Assembly: GCF_005222705.1 (NCBI RefSeq)
Contig: NZ_STGF01000005.1
Span: 186,001 to 250,000 of the forward strand
Reading direction: 5' to 3'
Length of the DNA stretch: 64,000 nt
Source of the DNA: Paenibacillus sp. SY21-1
GTDB taxonomy: Bacteria; Bacillota; Bacilli; Paenibacillales; Paenibacillaceae
The position numbers and the translations under genes are program-made. This document shows, piece after piece, positions 54,901-63,835 of this stretch; position 1 is the first letter of the stretch, and every line of letters starts with the position of its first letter. The notes under the pieces were generated by a model that did no database searches, was not told where the DNA came from, and was given only the letters and a program-made list of their open reading frames with translations.

Positions 54901-56531
54901 GAACGGTTATGCTGGTGGACGACGAGCGTCATATCGTGGATGCGCTGACAAGGCATATCGCCTGGGATCGGCTGGGTCTTTGCATCTCGGCTTCGGCTGG
55001 GGACGGCATCGAGGCGCTGCGGCTGTACCGCGAACGAAAGCCCGATCTGGTCATTACGGATATCAACATGCCGGGCATGAGCGGGTTGCAGCTGGTCGAG
55101 GAGCTGCGCGCGGAGTCGCCCGAGCTGCCTATCGTAATTCTAAGCGGCTTCGATGAATTCGAGCATGCCCGGCAAGCGATGCGCTGGGGCGTGCATCATT
55201 TTCTGCTCAAGCCGGCGAGCGTACCGGAAATCGAAGGCGTGCTGACAGAGCTGCTGGAGGAGCTGGAGCTTCAGCGCGAGAAGCAGCAGCTGGAGGAGCA
55301 CTACAAGCAGGAGCATGACCGGCTGCTGCCCTATTTGCGCGAGAAGCTGTTTATCGAGCTGCTTACGACCCGTTATGCAGAGACGGAGCTAAGCGAGGAG
55401 CGACTCGCTTATTTGGCGATTGACCTGCCGCAGCTTACGGCGGCGATCAGCCTGCGAATGACGCGCTCGGCGCTGCTTGCCAAGCCGGGCGAGCGCGACT
55501 GGCAATTGCTTAAATTCGGCGCGGACAATATTATTCGCGAAATGCTGGCTGGGCAGACGCTGCCGGAAGGCGTGCGCAGCTACGCGGTCAATTATTCCGA
55601 TAGCTTGTTTGTTCTGTTGCTGCTGGATAGCGGACAGCAGGCGGACACGTCTGCTGCGGACCGGCTGTACGCCATTGGCGAGCAGGCGGCTCTGGCGATA
55701 ACGGAAAAAATGACCGCGCTGCTCAAGATCGAGGCCGTTGCCGGACTAGGCTCTGTGCGCGGCGGCTTGCATGAGCTAATCGATTCTTATTTGGAGAGCC
55801 GCTCTGCGCTTGAAGCGGCGGAGTTCGAGGGAGCAAGCCGCGTCTACCCGTACCGGGAATGGGCAGAGCTTGAGACGGCGTTTGACCGGTACGGTCCGCT
55901 GCTCAAGCAATGGAACGGCGCGCTGGCGGGCAAGGAGCCGGATAAAGCGGCGGAGAGCTGGCAGAGCATCTATTCGTATTTGCTGCAGGAAGCAAACGGT
56001 TCCCTGACTGATGTGCAGACGATTTGCGTCAGCCTGTTCAGCTCGCTTATCATGTACTGGAACGATGAGTTTCCAGAGCTGCCCCCGCCATGGCCGATGT
56101 CCCGTTTCCTGCAGGACATTCAGCGTCAGCTCACGAGGAATGAGCTGACGGGCTGGATGGACGGGCTTGTGCGGGAATGGCAGCAGCTAATCGTTCAGGA
56201 GCTGTCGGGCCGGCGAAGCAACAAGCTGGTCGATTGCGTCAAGCAGTATGTCGAGGCGCATTACAGCAGGGAAATCAGCTTCGCGGCAATCGCGAAGGAG
56301 CTCTATGTCCATCCGAAGTATTTGAGTCAACTGTTCAAGCGGGTTACTGGCGAAAATTTTGTCCACCATTTGAATCGCTTTCGCATTCAGAAAGCGATTC
56401 ATTATTTGCAATCGGGTCAGCATATGGTTTACGAGGTGAGCGAGATGGTGGGGTTTAATAATCCGACCTATTTCAGCCAGGTTTTTAAAATGATGACCGG
56501 CAAAAGCCCTTCAGATTATTTCAAAATATAA
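54897..56531 (+). CDS. Response regulator, YesN-type, with AraC output domain
   Basis: 544 residues. Receiver domain with the acidic pair in MLVDDERHIV, phospho-acceptor Asp55 in VITDINMPGMSGL and Lys in FLLKPASVPEIE; a long middle region; and an AraC DNA-binding domain at the end (ISFAAIAKELYVHPKYLSQL and VYEVSEMVGFNNPTYFSQVF). The ATGA overlap with the kinase gene shows coupling. It would activate the ABC transporter operon and probably glycosidase genes nearby. Confidence 0.94.
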   Translation: MRTVMLVDDERHIVDALTRHIAWDRLGLCISASAGDGIEALRLYRERKPDLVITDINMPGMSGLQLVEELRAESPELPIVILSGFDEFEHARQAMRWGVHHFLLKPASVPEIEGVLTELLEELELQREKQQLEEHYKQEHDRLLPYLREKLFIELLTTRYAETELSEERLAYLAIDLPQLTAAISLRMTRSALLAKPGERDWQLLKFGADNIIREMLAGQTLPEGVRSYAVNYSDSLFVLLLLDSGQQADTSAADRLYAIGEQAALAITEKMTALLKIEAVAGLGSVRGGLHELIDSYLESRSALEAAEFEGASRVYPYREWAELETAFDRYGPLLKQWNGALAGKEPDKAAESWQSIYSYLLQEANGSLTDVQTICVSLFSSLIMYWNDEFPELPPPWPMSRFLQDIQRQLTRNELTGWMDGLVREWQQLIVQELSGRRSNKLVDCVKQYVEAHYSREISFAAIAKELYVHPKYLSQLFKRVTGENFVHHLNRFRIQKAIHYLQSGQHMVYEVSEMVGFNNPTYFSQVFKMMTGKSPSDYFKI

Positions 56532-56564
56532 AAATAATAGTAAACCTACAATTGAATAAAAGTG

Positions 56565-56738
56565 GAAACAGGTGCTCTTACGTAACGGTTTGAGCTTAAA
56601 AGGGAAGTCCGGTGTAGAGCCGGCGCGGTCCCGCCACTGTAACAGCGGAGTGTTCGCAAGCAAAAGCCACTGATCCGAAAGGGTTGGGAAGGCATGCGGA
56701 CAACGATAATGCTGGAGCCAGGAGACCTGCCTGTTTTG
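56565..56738 (+). ncRNA. Cobalamin riboswitch
   Basis: Recognised by GGTGCTC, AAAAGGGAAGTCCGGTG, CCGGCGCGGTCCCGCCACTG and the closing GCCAGGAGACCTGCCT in correct order. It precedes metE, the B12-independent methionine synthase, so adenosylcobalamin would switch the gene off and leave methionine synthesis to MetH. Confidence 0.95.
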
Positions 56739-56849
56739 ACGACACTGATGTACCTACGGGAGATAGGGAGGTGTTAAGACGAACCGCTGTTTGCTGTGCG
56801 AGAGGCATCGGGCGCCCCTTGATGGGCGTTTGCTGTGATCGCTGTAACG

Positions 56850-56898
56850 ATGGGTGTCTTTGCCTTGGCTTTTTTCAGGCAGAGACACCCATTTTTTT
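56850..56898 (+). terminator. Terminator of the cobalamin riboswitch
   Basis: A 15-bp stem (ATGGGTGTCTTTGCC with GGCAGAGACACCCAT, one G-U pair) followed by T7, between the aptamer and metE: the expected expression platform. Confidence 0.9.
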
Positions 56899-56946
56899 AT
56901 GCCATACAAAGAGATTGTCAATATAAAACAGGAGGCGTTTAAAAGA

Positions 56947-59253
56947 ATGAGCCAATTAACAAGCAGTATTATCGGTTACCCGCGCATCGGAGAAAATCGG
57001 GAATGGAAAAAGGCGCTGGAGTCGTTCTGGAAAGGCGATGTGGAGGAAGCGGAATTTCTCCGCACGCTGGAGGACATTCGCCTGAACAATTTGCAATTGC
57101 AAAAGGATAAAGGCCTATCGCTAATTCCGGTAAACGACTTTACGCTGTACGACCAAATGCTGGATACCTCGACTATGTTCGGTATCGTGCCGAGTCGTTT
57201 TGCATACGAAGGCGGACCGGTTCCGGTAAAAACCTACTATGCGATCGCGCGCGGAACACAAGACGCGCAGGCAAGCGAAATGACGAAATGGTTTAATACA
57301 AACTACCATTACATCGTGCCCGAGCTGAAGGACGCCAAGCCTTTTCTGGCCGAGAACCGTCCCTTGATTGCGTACCGCGAGGCGAAGGAGAAGCTTGGCA
57401 TTGAAGGAAAGCCCGTAATCATTGGTCCTTATACGTTTATCAAGCTGTCCAAAGGCTATGAAGCTCAAGGTCTGATGGCAGTAATCGAGCAGTTTGTGCC
57501 CCTTTACGCCCAAGTGCTGCAGGAGCTGGAACAGGAAGGAGTGCAGTGGGTGCAAATAGACGAGCCTAGTCTTGTCACCTCGCTGAGCGGCGATGAATGG
57601 AAGCTGATCGAGGGCATCTATGCGCAGCTTCGCGAAGCTGCTCCAGGCGTTAACCTTTTGCTGCAAACTTATTTTGACGCCGTATCGAACTATGAAGCGG
57701 CAGCGGCGCTGCCCGTACAGGCGCTTGGCCTGGACTTTGTTCATGGCTTGGAGCGTAACCTTGCCGCTATATCCCGTTTCGGCTTCCCGCAGGACAAGCT
57801 GCTTGCGGCAGGCATTGTCGACGGCCGCAACATTTGGCGCTCGGACTACAAGCAGAAGCTCGAGCTGCTCGACCGGTTATCGGTGATCGTGCCTAAGGAA
57901 CGGCTGATCGTACAGTCATCATGCAGCTTGCTGCATGTGCCGGTAACGGCGAAGCATGAATCGGCCTTGCCCCGGGAGTTGTACGGCGCTTTGGCATTTG
58001 CAGAGGAGAAGCTGGACGAGGTCGTATGGCTGAGCCAGGCATGCTCCTATTCCGAGGCTGCGGCAAACGGCGAATGGTCTGCACAGCTTGAGGATAATCC
58101 TTCCCGCCTGGACGCGCTTGGAGCATCGTCTGCACGAAATCGTCAGGCAGCGGATGCGGCTGCCATCGCCGCGCAGCCGTCCGTTCGTCCGCTGCGCTTC
58201 GAGGAGCGTCAAACAATTCAGCAGCAGAAATTTGGCCTGCCGTTTCTGCCGACAACGACGATCGGCAGCTTTCCGCAGACGGCTGATGTGCGCCAGGCTC
58301 GTCTGAAGTGGAGAAAGGGAGAGCTGAGCGAGGAGAGCTACACAGCATTTATCCATGAAAAAATCGAAAAGTGGATTCGCATTCAAGAGGAGCTTGGCAT
58401 AGACGTCCTTGTACATGGCGAGTTCGAGCGCACGGATATGGTCGAATTTTTCGGTGAAAAGCTGGACGGCTTTGCATTCACCAGAAACGGATGGGTTCAA
58501 TCGTACGGCTCGCGCTGCGTGAAGCCGCCCGTTATATACGGCGATGTGGTATTCACGGCGCCAATGACGGTAGCGGAGAGCGTATACGCGCAGTCGCTGA
58601 CATCCCGTCCGGTCAAGGGCATGCTCACAGGGCCGATTACGATTCTGAACTGGTCGTTCCCGCGCAACGATATTTCGCGCGAGCAAGTGGCTTATCAGAT
58701 TGCGCTGGCGCTATCGGAGGAAGTGAAGGCGCTTGAGGCGGCCGGCATTGAAATGATCCAGGTAGATGAGCCCGCGCTGCGCGAGGGTCTGCCGCTCAAA
58801 CGGGAGGATTGGAGCGAGTACCTGAAGTGGGGCGTGCATGCGTTCAAGCTGTCCACATCCGATGTGAAGGATACGACACAAATTCACACACATATGTGCT
58901 ATTGCGAATTTCATGACATTATCGACTCGATACTCGCGTTGGATGCGGACGTCATTTCGATTGAAACCTCGCGCAGCCATGGCGAGCTTATCCACAGCTT
59001 TGAAGAGCATACGTACGATCAAGGCATTGGACTTGGCGTCTACGACATTCATAGCCCGCGCGTGCCTGACGTGAGCGAGATGGTTAAAAATAGCGAGCGC
59101 GCGCTGCGCGTGCTGGACCCGAGCATTTTCTGGATCAATCCTGATTGCGGTTTGAAAACGCGCGGGGAAACGGAAACCGTCGCCGCGCTTCGCAATATGA
59201 TGGAAGCAACCAGACAGGTGCGCGAGCAAATGTCTGCTGAAGTAAAAGCCTAA
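56947..59253 (+). CDS. metE: Cobalamin-independent methionine synthase
   Basis: 768 residues, expected length. N-terminal half starts SSIIGYPRIGENREWKKALE; C-terminal barrel with FLPTTTIGSFPQTADVRQAR, DVLVHGEFERTDMVEFFG, GPITILNWSFPRNDI, and zinc ligands in QIHTHMCYCEF and WINPDCGLKTRGE. It transfers the methyl of methyltetrahydrofolate polyglutamate to homocysteine. ATG 56947 follows CAGGAGGCG; longer frames begin inside the riboswitch terminator and are rejected. Single-gene transcript with a strong terminator. Confidence 0.97.
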   Translation: MSQLTSSIIGYPRIGENREWKKALESFWKGDVEEAEFLRTLEDIRLNNLQLQKDKGLSLIPVNDFTLYDQMLDTSTMFGIVPSRFAYEGGPVPVKTYYAIARGTQDAQASEMTKWFNTNYHYIVPELKDAKPFLAENRPLIAYREAKEKLGIEGKPVIIGPYTFIKLSKGYEAQGLMAVIEQFVPLYAQVLQELEQEGVQWVQIDEPSLVTSLSGDEWKLIEGIYAQLREAAPGVNLLLQTYFDAVSNYEAAAALPVQALGLDFVHGLERNLAAISRFGFPQDKLLAAGIVDGRNIWRSDYKQKLELLDRLSVIVPKERLIVQSSCSLLHVPVTAKHESALPRELYGALAFAEEKLDEVVWLSQACSYSEAAANGEWSAQLEDNPSRLDALGASSARNRQAADAAAIAAQPSVRPLRFEERQTIQQQKFGLPFLPTTTIGSFPQTADVRQARLKWRKGELSEESYTAFIHEKIEKWIRIQEELGIDVLVHGEFERTDMVEFFGEKLDGFAFTRNGWVQSYGSRCVKPPVIYGDVVFTAPMTVAESVYAQSLTSRPVKGMLTGPITILNWSFPRNDISREQVAYQIALALSEEVKALEAAGIEMIQVDEPALREGLPLKREDWSEYLKWGVHAFKLSTSDVKDTTQIHTHMCYCEFHDIIDSILALDADVISIETSRSHGELIHSFEEHTYDQGIGLGVYDIHSPRVPDVSEMVKNSERALRVLDPSIFWINPDCGLKTRGETETVAALRNMMEATRQVREQMSAEVKA

Positions 59254-59326
59254 GAAGAAGGCCGGGCCTCTCGCCCGATAGCAGTGGACTCAATCAGGCA
59301 AGAAAGCAGCTTTATCAAGCCGCATA

Positions 59327-59362
59327 AATAAGCCAGGCCCGAAAATGCGGGCCTGGCTTATT
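59327..59362. terminator. Bidirectional terminator, metE / unknown gene
   Basis: A perfect 15-bp stem (AATAAGCCAGGCCCG with CGGGCCTGGCTTATT) and AAAATG loop between converging genes. The T-tract is weak on both sides, but stem strength makes it credible. Confidence 0.75.
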
Positions 59363-59384
59363 GCCGCTTGTTTCTCGAGCAGCG

Positions 59385-59825
59385 CTATACTAACGAAATA
59401 TAGCTGATCGCTCGTTGCCTCAGCACATTCTCCTCCGATTCGACCGCGCCGGATCGCGCAGGCTCGCTGCGATTAGCCGCAACGGCTTTGACGGCGGCAG
59501 AAAGCAAGTCGAGCGCGCGCCCCTCCTGATCCGACGAATCGTAGTGGAAATCATGCAAAAACGGAAGATTCATGCTGCCGATAAAGGAAACGAGCAGATC
59601 GCTGCAACGATCCAAATTGATGACAGCTTCCGTTTCATCAAGAAACAGCTCGCTCCAGCCATAACCGCAATCGGTAGTTAATCGTAGGCAAACGCGGTGT
59701 CCGGCAGAGTCGACAGCAATAGCGGGAATAACAAACATTTCGATGCGAGAGACAAAAATCGAGGAGGTTTCGCCAGGGCGAGATTCGTGAAGCTGGGAAA
59801 AAAAGCTTGAAGAAGGACATAACAT
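59385..59825 (-). CDS. Uncharacterised protein downstream of a c-di-AMP riboswitch
   Basis: 146 residues, function not recognised. The middle (VCLRLTTDCGYGWSELFLDE and FLHDFHYDSSDQEGRALDLL) loosely recalls the N-terminal domain of enolase-superfamily enzymes, but no barrel follows, so this is only an impression. No membrane segment or signal peptide is visible. GGAGAGG stands before seven T residues and the ATG at 59825, a strong ribosome site, which supports a real gene. The leader is a c-di-AMP riboswitch whose 3' part (59831-59858) can fold over the ribosome site. The usual riboswitch-controlled products (cell-wall hydrolases, K+ transporters) do not resemble this protein. Confidence 0.75.
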   Translation of the reverse strand: MLCPSSSFFSQLHESRPGETSSIFVSRIEMFVIPAIAVDSAGHRVCLRLTTDCGYGWSELFLDETEAVINLDRCSDLLVSFIGSMNLPFLHDFHYDSSDQEGRALDLLSAAVKAVAANRSEPARSGAVESEENVLRQRAISYISLV

Positions 59826-59858
59826 AAAAAAACCTCTCCTTTGGTCGCTTACGAGGTT
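59826..59858 (-). promoter_or_regulatory. Hairpin over the ribosome site, possible expression platform
   Basis: On the minus strand AACCTC (59853-59858) can pair with GAGGTT (59831-59836), the latter being part of the ribosome site and followed by a T-run, so it looks like both terminator and sequestrator. Its loop contains the 3' strand of the aptamer's P1 helix (TAAGCG), so the two structures compete. Confidence 0.5.
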
Positions 59859-59984
59859 AGCTGTCGGATTCGGGCTAGAGAGAAAGCCCTACCGGGGGTA
59901 CAACTCCCCGGATTCACCCCTGGTGCGCGACATCGTCGCGAACGCGTTGGTTCCCCCGCTTTTTCTTGCGAAAAATTAAGCGTT
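59846..59984 (-). ncRNA. c-di-AMP (ydaO-yuaA type) riboswitch
   Basis: Minus-strand reading contains the conserved blocks in order: GCGGGGGAACCAACG, AGGGGTGAATCCGG, GGTAGGGCT, AGCCCGAATCCGACAGCTAA and CCTCGTAAGCG, with the P1 helix made by CGCTTA and TAAGCG at the ends. These are the near-invariant elements of the ydaO class, which binds cyclic di-AMP and turns its gene off. The downstream gene begins at 59825. Confidence 0.93.
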
Positions 59985-60001
59985 AATTTGGTTTATTCTA
60001 A

Positions 60002-60030
60002 ATTTTATACCCTTTTGCGCTTGATGTAAA
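60002..60030 (-). promoter_or_regulatory. Promoter of the c-di-AMP riboswitch transcript
   Basis: Minus strand TTTACA (60025-60030), 17-base spacer, TAAAAT (60002-60007), each one base off consensus. Transcription would begin about 10 bases before the aptamer. Confidence 0.65.
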
Positions 60031-60147
60031 CCGCTTGAGGCGAATTTGTACATGGTTCAGGTGCGTAAATTGGCGATTAACGGAAGAAAGCTCTGTATTC
60101 GGACCGTCGGGGGCCGAAGCAGAGCTTCCTTTCGTTGCCTGAGCAAA

Positions 60148-60465
60148 TTATTGTGCAGGCTCTATCCAGTTTTGCGACCAAATCTGAATTTCTCTAATGA
60201 TCGGCTCCAGCGCGCGTCCCTTTTCGGTTAACGAATATTCGATTCTTACCGGAATCTCGGGGTAGACATGTCTTGCGACAATTCCCTCCAGCTCCAGCTC
60301 CTTAAACCGCTCCGAGAGCAATCTGCCGCTGATCGGCAGGGCGGACTGAACGGCGCAAAAGCGCTGGGGTCCGGTAAGCAGTTGATAGATAATAAGGCCG
60401 GTCCAACGTTTGCTGATCAGGTCCATCCCATTTAGGAAACGCGGACAGAGATTTGACTGATCCAT
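60148..60465 (-). CDS. HxlR-family transcriptional regulator
   Basis: 105 residues of the HxlR winged-helix family: CPRFLNGMDLISKRWTGLII at the start with the conserved Cys, GPQRFCAVQSALPISGRLLS (recognition helix region) and TEKGRALEPIIREIQIWSQN. HxlR proteins often sense aldehydes or oxidants through that Cys. It is divergent from the ring-opening dioxygenase gene (start 60618) and probably regulates it. GAGGTG lies six bases before the ATG at 60465; the longer frame from 60474 has a GTG and worse spacing. Confidence 0.9.
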   Translation of the reverse strand: MDQSNLCPRFLNGMDLISKRWTGLIIYQLLTGPQRFCAVQSALPISGRLLSERFKELELEGIVARHVYPEIPVRIEYSLTEKGRALEPIIREIQIWSQNWIEPAQ

Positions 60466-60617
60466 ACGTATCACCTCTTTATTGAGTCAACTAAGTATAA
60501 CCTTAATAATCTATTAATACAAGCATACTTGGATAATGTTAATAACTTGACTTAAATAACTTATCAAATTATAATTAGTTACAAATAGTAACTGAAATGT
60601 ACAGGAGGACTGAAATA

Positions 60618-61382
60618 ATGAACCCTCTGTTTCTTGCTCATGGTTCGCCTATGCTGGCCGTACAGGATTCTGAATATAGCCGATTTTTGCACAAGCTTGG
60701 CACGGAGCTAAAGCCGGACGCCATCGTTATTTTTACAGCCCATTGGGAAGAAGAAGCCGTCACCATTTCAAATAGAAACGATGAATACGAAACGATTTAC
60801 GATTTTTACGGATTTCCTGATGAGCTGTATCAGGTTAAATATCCGGCTAAGGGCTCGACGGAGATTGCAGGCCTAGTCGGACAGCTGCTGAGCGACAGCG
60901 GCATAGAAATAGCGTATGATACGAAACGTGGTCTCGATCATGGCTCGTGGACCATGTTAAGGCATCTATTTCCGAAGGCGGATGTGCCTGTCGTGCAGGT
61001 ATCCGTCCATCCCTTTAAGCCCATGCAGGAGCAATACCGAATCGGCGAGGCGCTTCGCAGCCTTGGCTCGCGCAACATTCTGCTGATCGGCAGCGGGGTG
61101 ACCGTTCACAACCTTCGCGCTGTGAAATGGGGCCAGCAGGAGCCGGAGCCTTGGGCGGTAGCATTTGACGATTGGCTGCTTGAGCGGCTCCATGCCGGCG
61201 ATACCGAGGCTTTATTCCGTTATGGGGAGCTTGCGCCAAATGCACAAATGGCAGTCCCGCGGCCCGAGCATTTTGTACCGTTATATATCGCGCTGGGAAG
61301 CGCAGCCGAAACGGCTGCTCCAAAGGCGATATATCGGGGATACGAGCTTGGAACGCTTAGCTACTTATCCCTACAATTCTAA
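60618..61382 (+). CDS. DODA-type ring-opening dioxygenase (LigB superfamily)
   Basis: 254 residues. Metal His residues of the YgiD/4,5-DOPA dioxygenase type: FLAHGSPMLAV, IVIFTAHWEEEAV, GLDHGSWTMLRHLFP, and PRPEHFVPLYIALG. Such enzymes cleave catechols (DOPA or others) using zinc or iron. ATG 60618 follows ACAGGAGGA; a longer frame from 60597 has none. Divergent HxlR regulator opposite. Physiological substrate unknown; a quinone/catechol detoxification role is common for this pairing. Confidence 0.9.
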   Translation: MNPLFLAHGSPMLAVQDSEYSRFLHKLGTELKPDAIVIFTAHWEEEAVTISNRNDEYETIYDFYGFPDELYQVKYPAKGSTEIAGLVGQLLSDSGIEIAYDTKRGLDHGSWTMLRHLFPKADVPVVQVSVHPFKPMQEQYRIGEALRSLGSRNILLIGSGVTVHNLRAVKWGQQEPEPWAVAFDDWLLERLHAGDTEALFRYGELAPNAQMAVPRPEHFVPLYIALGSAAETAAPKAIYRGYELGTLSYLSLQF

Positions 61383-61425
61383 CAAAAAAACGTAAGACCC
61401 AATATAAAGAAAAAGGTGATACAGC

Positions 61426-62169
61426 ATGATTAAGCCGAATATTGCAGCCATTATTAAGGATAAACTAAAACGTACGCAAAACGGCAACGACGATATCTAT
61501 GTAATCGGACCGGTCAAGCTCCCGGTGGAGCTGGACGGGGAAACGAAGGTGTTTCATTGGTATAGCTGGCTCCGCAAGGAAGCGGGTAAGGAGCTGTCCG
61601 CAGACGAGCTGGTCGAGGATCTGAATCGGATTTCCTATGCGGATATGCAGCAATCGAGCGTTCTCGTATACGGAGATTTTGAAAGCAATCCCGATGCACT
61701 GATCCGGATGCACAGCATTTGCCATACCGGCGATATTTTTGGCAGCGCGCGCTGCGACTGCGGCTTCCAGCTGAAGCAGTCCATGCGCATTATTACCGAG
61801 CACGGGGTAGGGGCTTTGTTCTATCTGGCAAACCATGAGGGACGCGGTATCGGCTTGTTCAGCAAAGCGATGGCTTACTTGCTTCAAGAGGAAGGGCTGG
61901 ATACGGTTGACGCCAATCTTGAGCTTGGCTTTGTGGACGATGCGCGCGACTACAGCGAAGCGATCGCCGTGCTGGGACTGCTTCGGCACAAGCCGGTGTC
62001 GATTATTACGAATAACCCGCGCAAGGTGGAAGCGCTGCGCGCCTCGGGCTTGAATGTTGCGGGCAGAGTGCCGTTATGGGGCAATACGTCCGTCTACAAC
62101 GAAAAGTATATTCAGACGAAGCGGCAGCGGTCGGGCCATTTCGGCCTGGAGCAGCAATCGATGGTATAA
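61426..62169 (+). CDS. GTP cyclohydrolase II family protein (RibA-like)
   Basis: 247 residues of the GTP cyclohydrolase II fold. Zinc site in SICHTGDIFGSARCDCGFQL (three Cys), catalytic NHEGRGIGLFSKAMAYLLQE, and GFVDDARDYSEAIAVLG with LRHKPVSIITNNPRKVEALR. It makes the first riboflavin intermediate from GTP, or serves a related pathway: no other rib genes are near, and it is not fused to RibB. AAAAGGTGATAC precedes the ATG. It lies 43 bases after the dioxygenase. Confidence 0.88.
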   Translation: MIKPNIAAIIKDKLKRTQNGNDDIYVIGPVKLPVELDGETKVFHWYSWLRKEAGKELSADELVEDLNRISYADMQQSSVLVYGDFESNPDALIRMHSICHTGDIFGSARCDCGFQLKQSMRIITEHGVGALFYLANHEGRGIGLFSKAMAYLLQEEGLDTVDANLELGFVDDARDYSEAIAVLGLLRHKPVSIITNNPRKVEALRASGLNVAGRVPLWGNTSVYNEKYIQTKRQRSGHFGLEQQSMV

Positions 62170-62307
62170 CGTCGCGAATCGTTGGCGTATGCCGCCAGCA
62201 TGCAGGCAAATGCCGCTTTCGGCTAGCAAAAACATTTTGCGTTCCTCCTTCATTTCAAGTAAAATGAGAAAAACTGAACTCATGTTCACATTAAAGGAGT
62301 ACAACGC

Positions 62308-63270
62308 ATGCAATCAAAAACGAGTCATTGCAAAATTGTTGACTGCACGATCCGCGACGGCGGACTCGTCAATAACTGGGATTTTAGCGTGGAGTTCGTT
62401 CAATATCTGTATCAAAGCTTGAACGAAGCCGGCGTCGACTATATGGAAATCGGTTATAAAAATTCGCCTAAGCTTCTGAAGGGCGCGGAAAGCGCGGGTC
62501 CTTGGCGCTTCCTTAATGATGATTTTCTGAGATCGGTTATTCCGAACAAAGGCAATACGAAGCTCTCGGCGCTGGTGGATGTAGGCCGTGTTGACGAGAA
62601 CGATATTTTGCCGCGCAGCGAAAGCTTGCTGGATCTGATTCGTGTAGCTTGCTATGTACAGGATGTGGACAAGGCGCTTGAGCTTGTGAAGGTGTTCCAC
62701 GATCGCGGTTACGAAACAACGTTGAACATTATGGCGCTTTCGAATGTCATGGAGAATCAACTGATTGAAGCTTTCGAGCAAATTAAGGAAAGCGTAGTGG
62801 ACGTTGTCTACATTGTGGATTCCTACGGCAGCCTTAAGCCTAACGATATGAGCTACCTGGTGGAGAAATTCAAGCAGCACCTGCCGAATAAGCGCCTTGG
62901 GGTGCATGCTCACAATAACTTGCAGCTTGCTTTTGCCAACACTTTGCTTGCGGCTGAGACTGGCGTGGAGCTGCTGGACGCATCCGTATTCGGCATGGGA
63001 CGCGCCGCAGGAAACTGCAATACGGAGCTGCTTGTTGCACAGCTTCAGAATACGAAGTACAACCTTCGTCCGGTGCTGAGCATGATCGAGAAGTACATGA
63101 TTCCGCTCAGGGAGAAGGAAGAGTGGGGCTACATTATTCCGTATATGATTACGGGTATTCTCGACGAGCATCCGCGTTCCGCAATGGCGCTTCGCGATTC
63201 CGCCGATAAGGACAAAGCCGTTGATTTCTACGATCGTTTGACGACGCCGGAAATTGCGCATAGCAAGTAG
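62308..63270 (+). CDS. Aldolase-like protein of the HMG-CoA lyase superfamily
   Basis: 320 residues with a TIM-barrel start KIVDCTIRDGGLVNNWDFSV like 4-hydroxy-2-oxovalerate aldolase and homocitrate-synthase type enzymes; metal His pair in RLGVHAHNNLQLAFANTLLA, and GMGRAAGNCNTELLVAQL. The DRE-TIM pattern is altered to DCTIRDGG, as in other members annotated only as aldolase catalytic domain proteins. AAAGGAG precedes the ATG. Stands alone with its own terminator. Substrate unknown. Confidence 0.87.
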   Translation: MQSKTSHCKIVDCTIRDGGLVNNWDFSVEFVQYLYQSLNEAGVDYMEIGYKNSPKLLKGAESAGPWRFLNDDFLRSVIPNKGNTKLSALVDVGRVDENDILPRSESLLDLIRVACYVQDVDKALELVKVFHDRGYETTLNIMALSNVMENQLIEAFEQIKESVVDVVYIVDSYGSLKPNDMSYLVEKFKQHLPNKRLGVHAHNNLQLAFANTLLAAETGVELLDASVFGMGRAAGNCNTELLVAQLQNTKYNLRPVLSMIEKYMIPLREKEEWGYIIPYMITGILDEHPRSAMALRDSADKDKAVDFYDRLTTPEIAHSK

Positions 63271-63274
63271 AACC

Positions 63275-63321
63275 AAACGGCTGTTGCCGCTTCATAGCGG
63301 CGACAGCCGTTTTAATTTTTT
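63275..63321 (+). terminator. Rho-independent terminator after the aldolase-like gene
   Basis: AAACGGCTGTTGCCGC pairs with GCGGCGACAGCCGTTT (one G-U) around a six-base loop, followed by AATTTTTTT. Confidence 0.9.
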
Positions 63322-63370
63322 TCGTGGGCAGGCATGCGAGAATGCCTGTTCATCGTCTTTATGGGGTAAA

Positions 63371-63676
63371 CTACGCTTCTTCATGGAGCACTCCGTCGCC
63401 GCGAATGGCCGCAGCGAGATGCTCGACATTTGGGTGCAAGTACCCTTTGCCCCTAAAAATCAGCCCGTTCTTGGCGAATGCCGTAAGCTGAACGGCGATA
63501 TCCTCGCTGGTGGCGAACCACGAAAGCAGCTCCCTGTCCTCCAATCCGTTCACATCGATATACCATAGCCGATCCCCGTACTCCGTAACGCGCATAAGCC
63601 CTGCCGATGCAAACGTAAGACTGCGCGTTTGCTGCTGATAGGCAATTTCAATTGCGATAAGCTCAAAAGCCTCCAT
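63371..63676 (-). CDS. Small hypothetical protein
   Basis: 101 residues, family not recognised. Mixed alpha/beta composition with clear strand-like segments (SLTFASAGLMRVTEYGDRLW and IDVNGLEDRELLSWFATSED). Not membrane bound. GCAGGAGGGTC lies just before the ATG at 63676, a strong ribosome site. Convergent with the aldolase-like gene. Function unknown. Confidence 0.75.
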   Translation of the reverse strand: MEAFELIAIEIAYQQQTRSLTFASAGLMRVTEYGDRLWYIDVNGLEDRELLSWFATSEDIAVQLTAFAKNGLIFRGKGYLHPNVEHLAAAIRGDGVLHEEA

Positions 63677-63835
63677 GACTGACCCTCCTGCATCCTTCTG
63701 TATAAGTTAAACCATCAATAATCCGTAGGTCCGAGACTACGGTTGAACTTAAATTGTAAGGTTTGCCTTGCAAATATGCAACAATCGGGCTATCTCCCTC
63801 GTCAAGGAAGAAAATACAAAAAAGGGGCTGAAGAT

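Noticed and set aside
62314..63276. 320-codon minus-strand frame
   Set aside because: Complete antisense of the aldolase-like gene; no own motifs or ribosome site.
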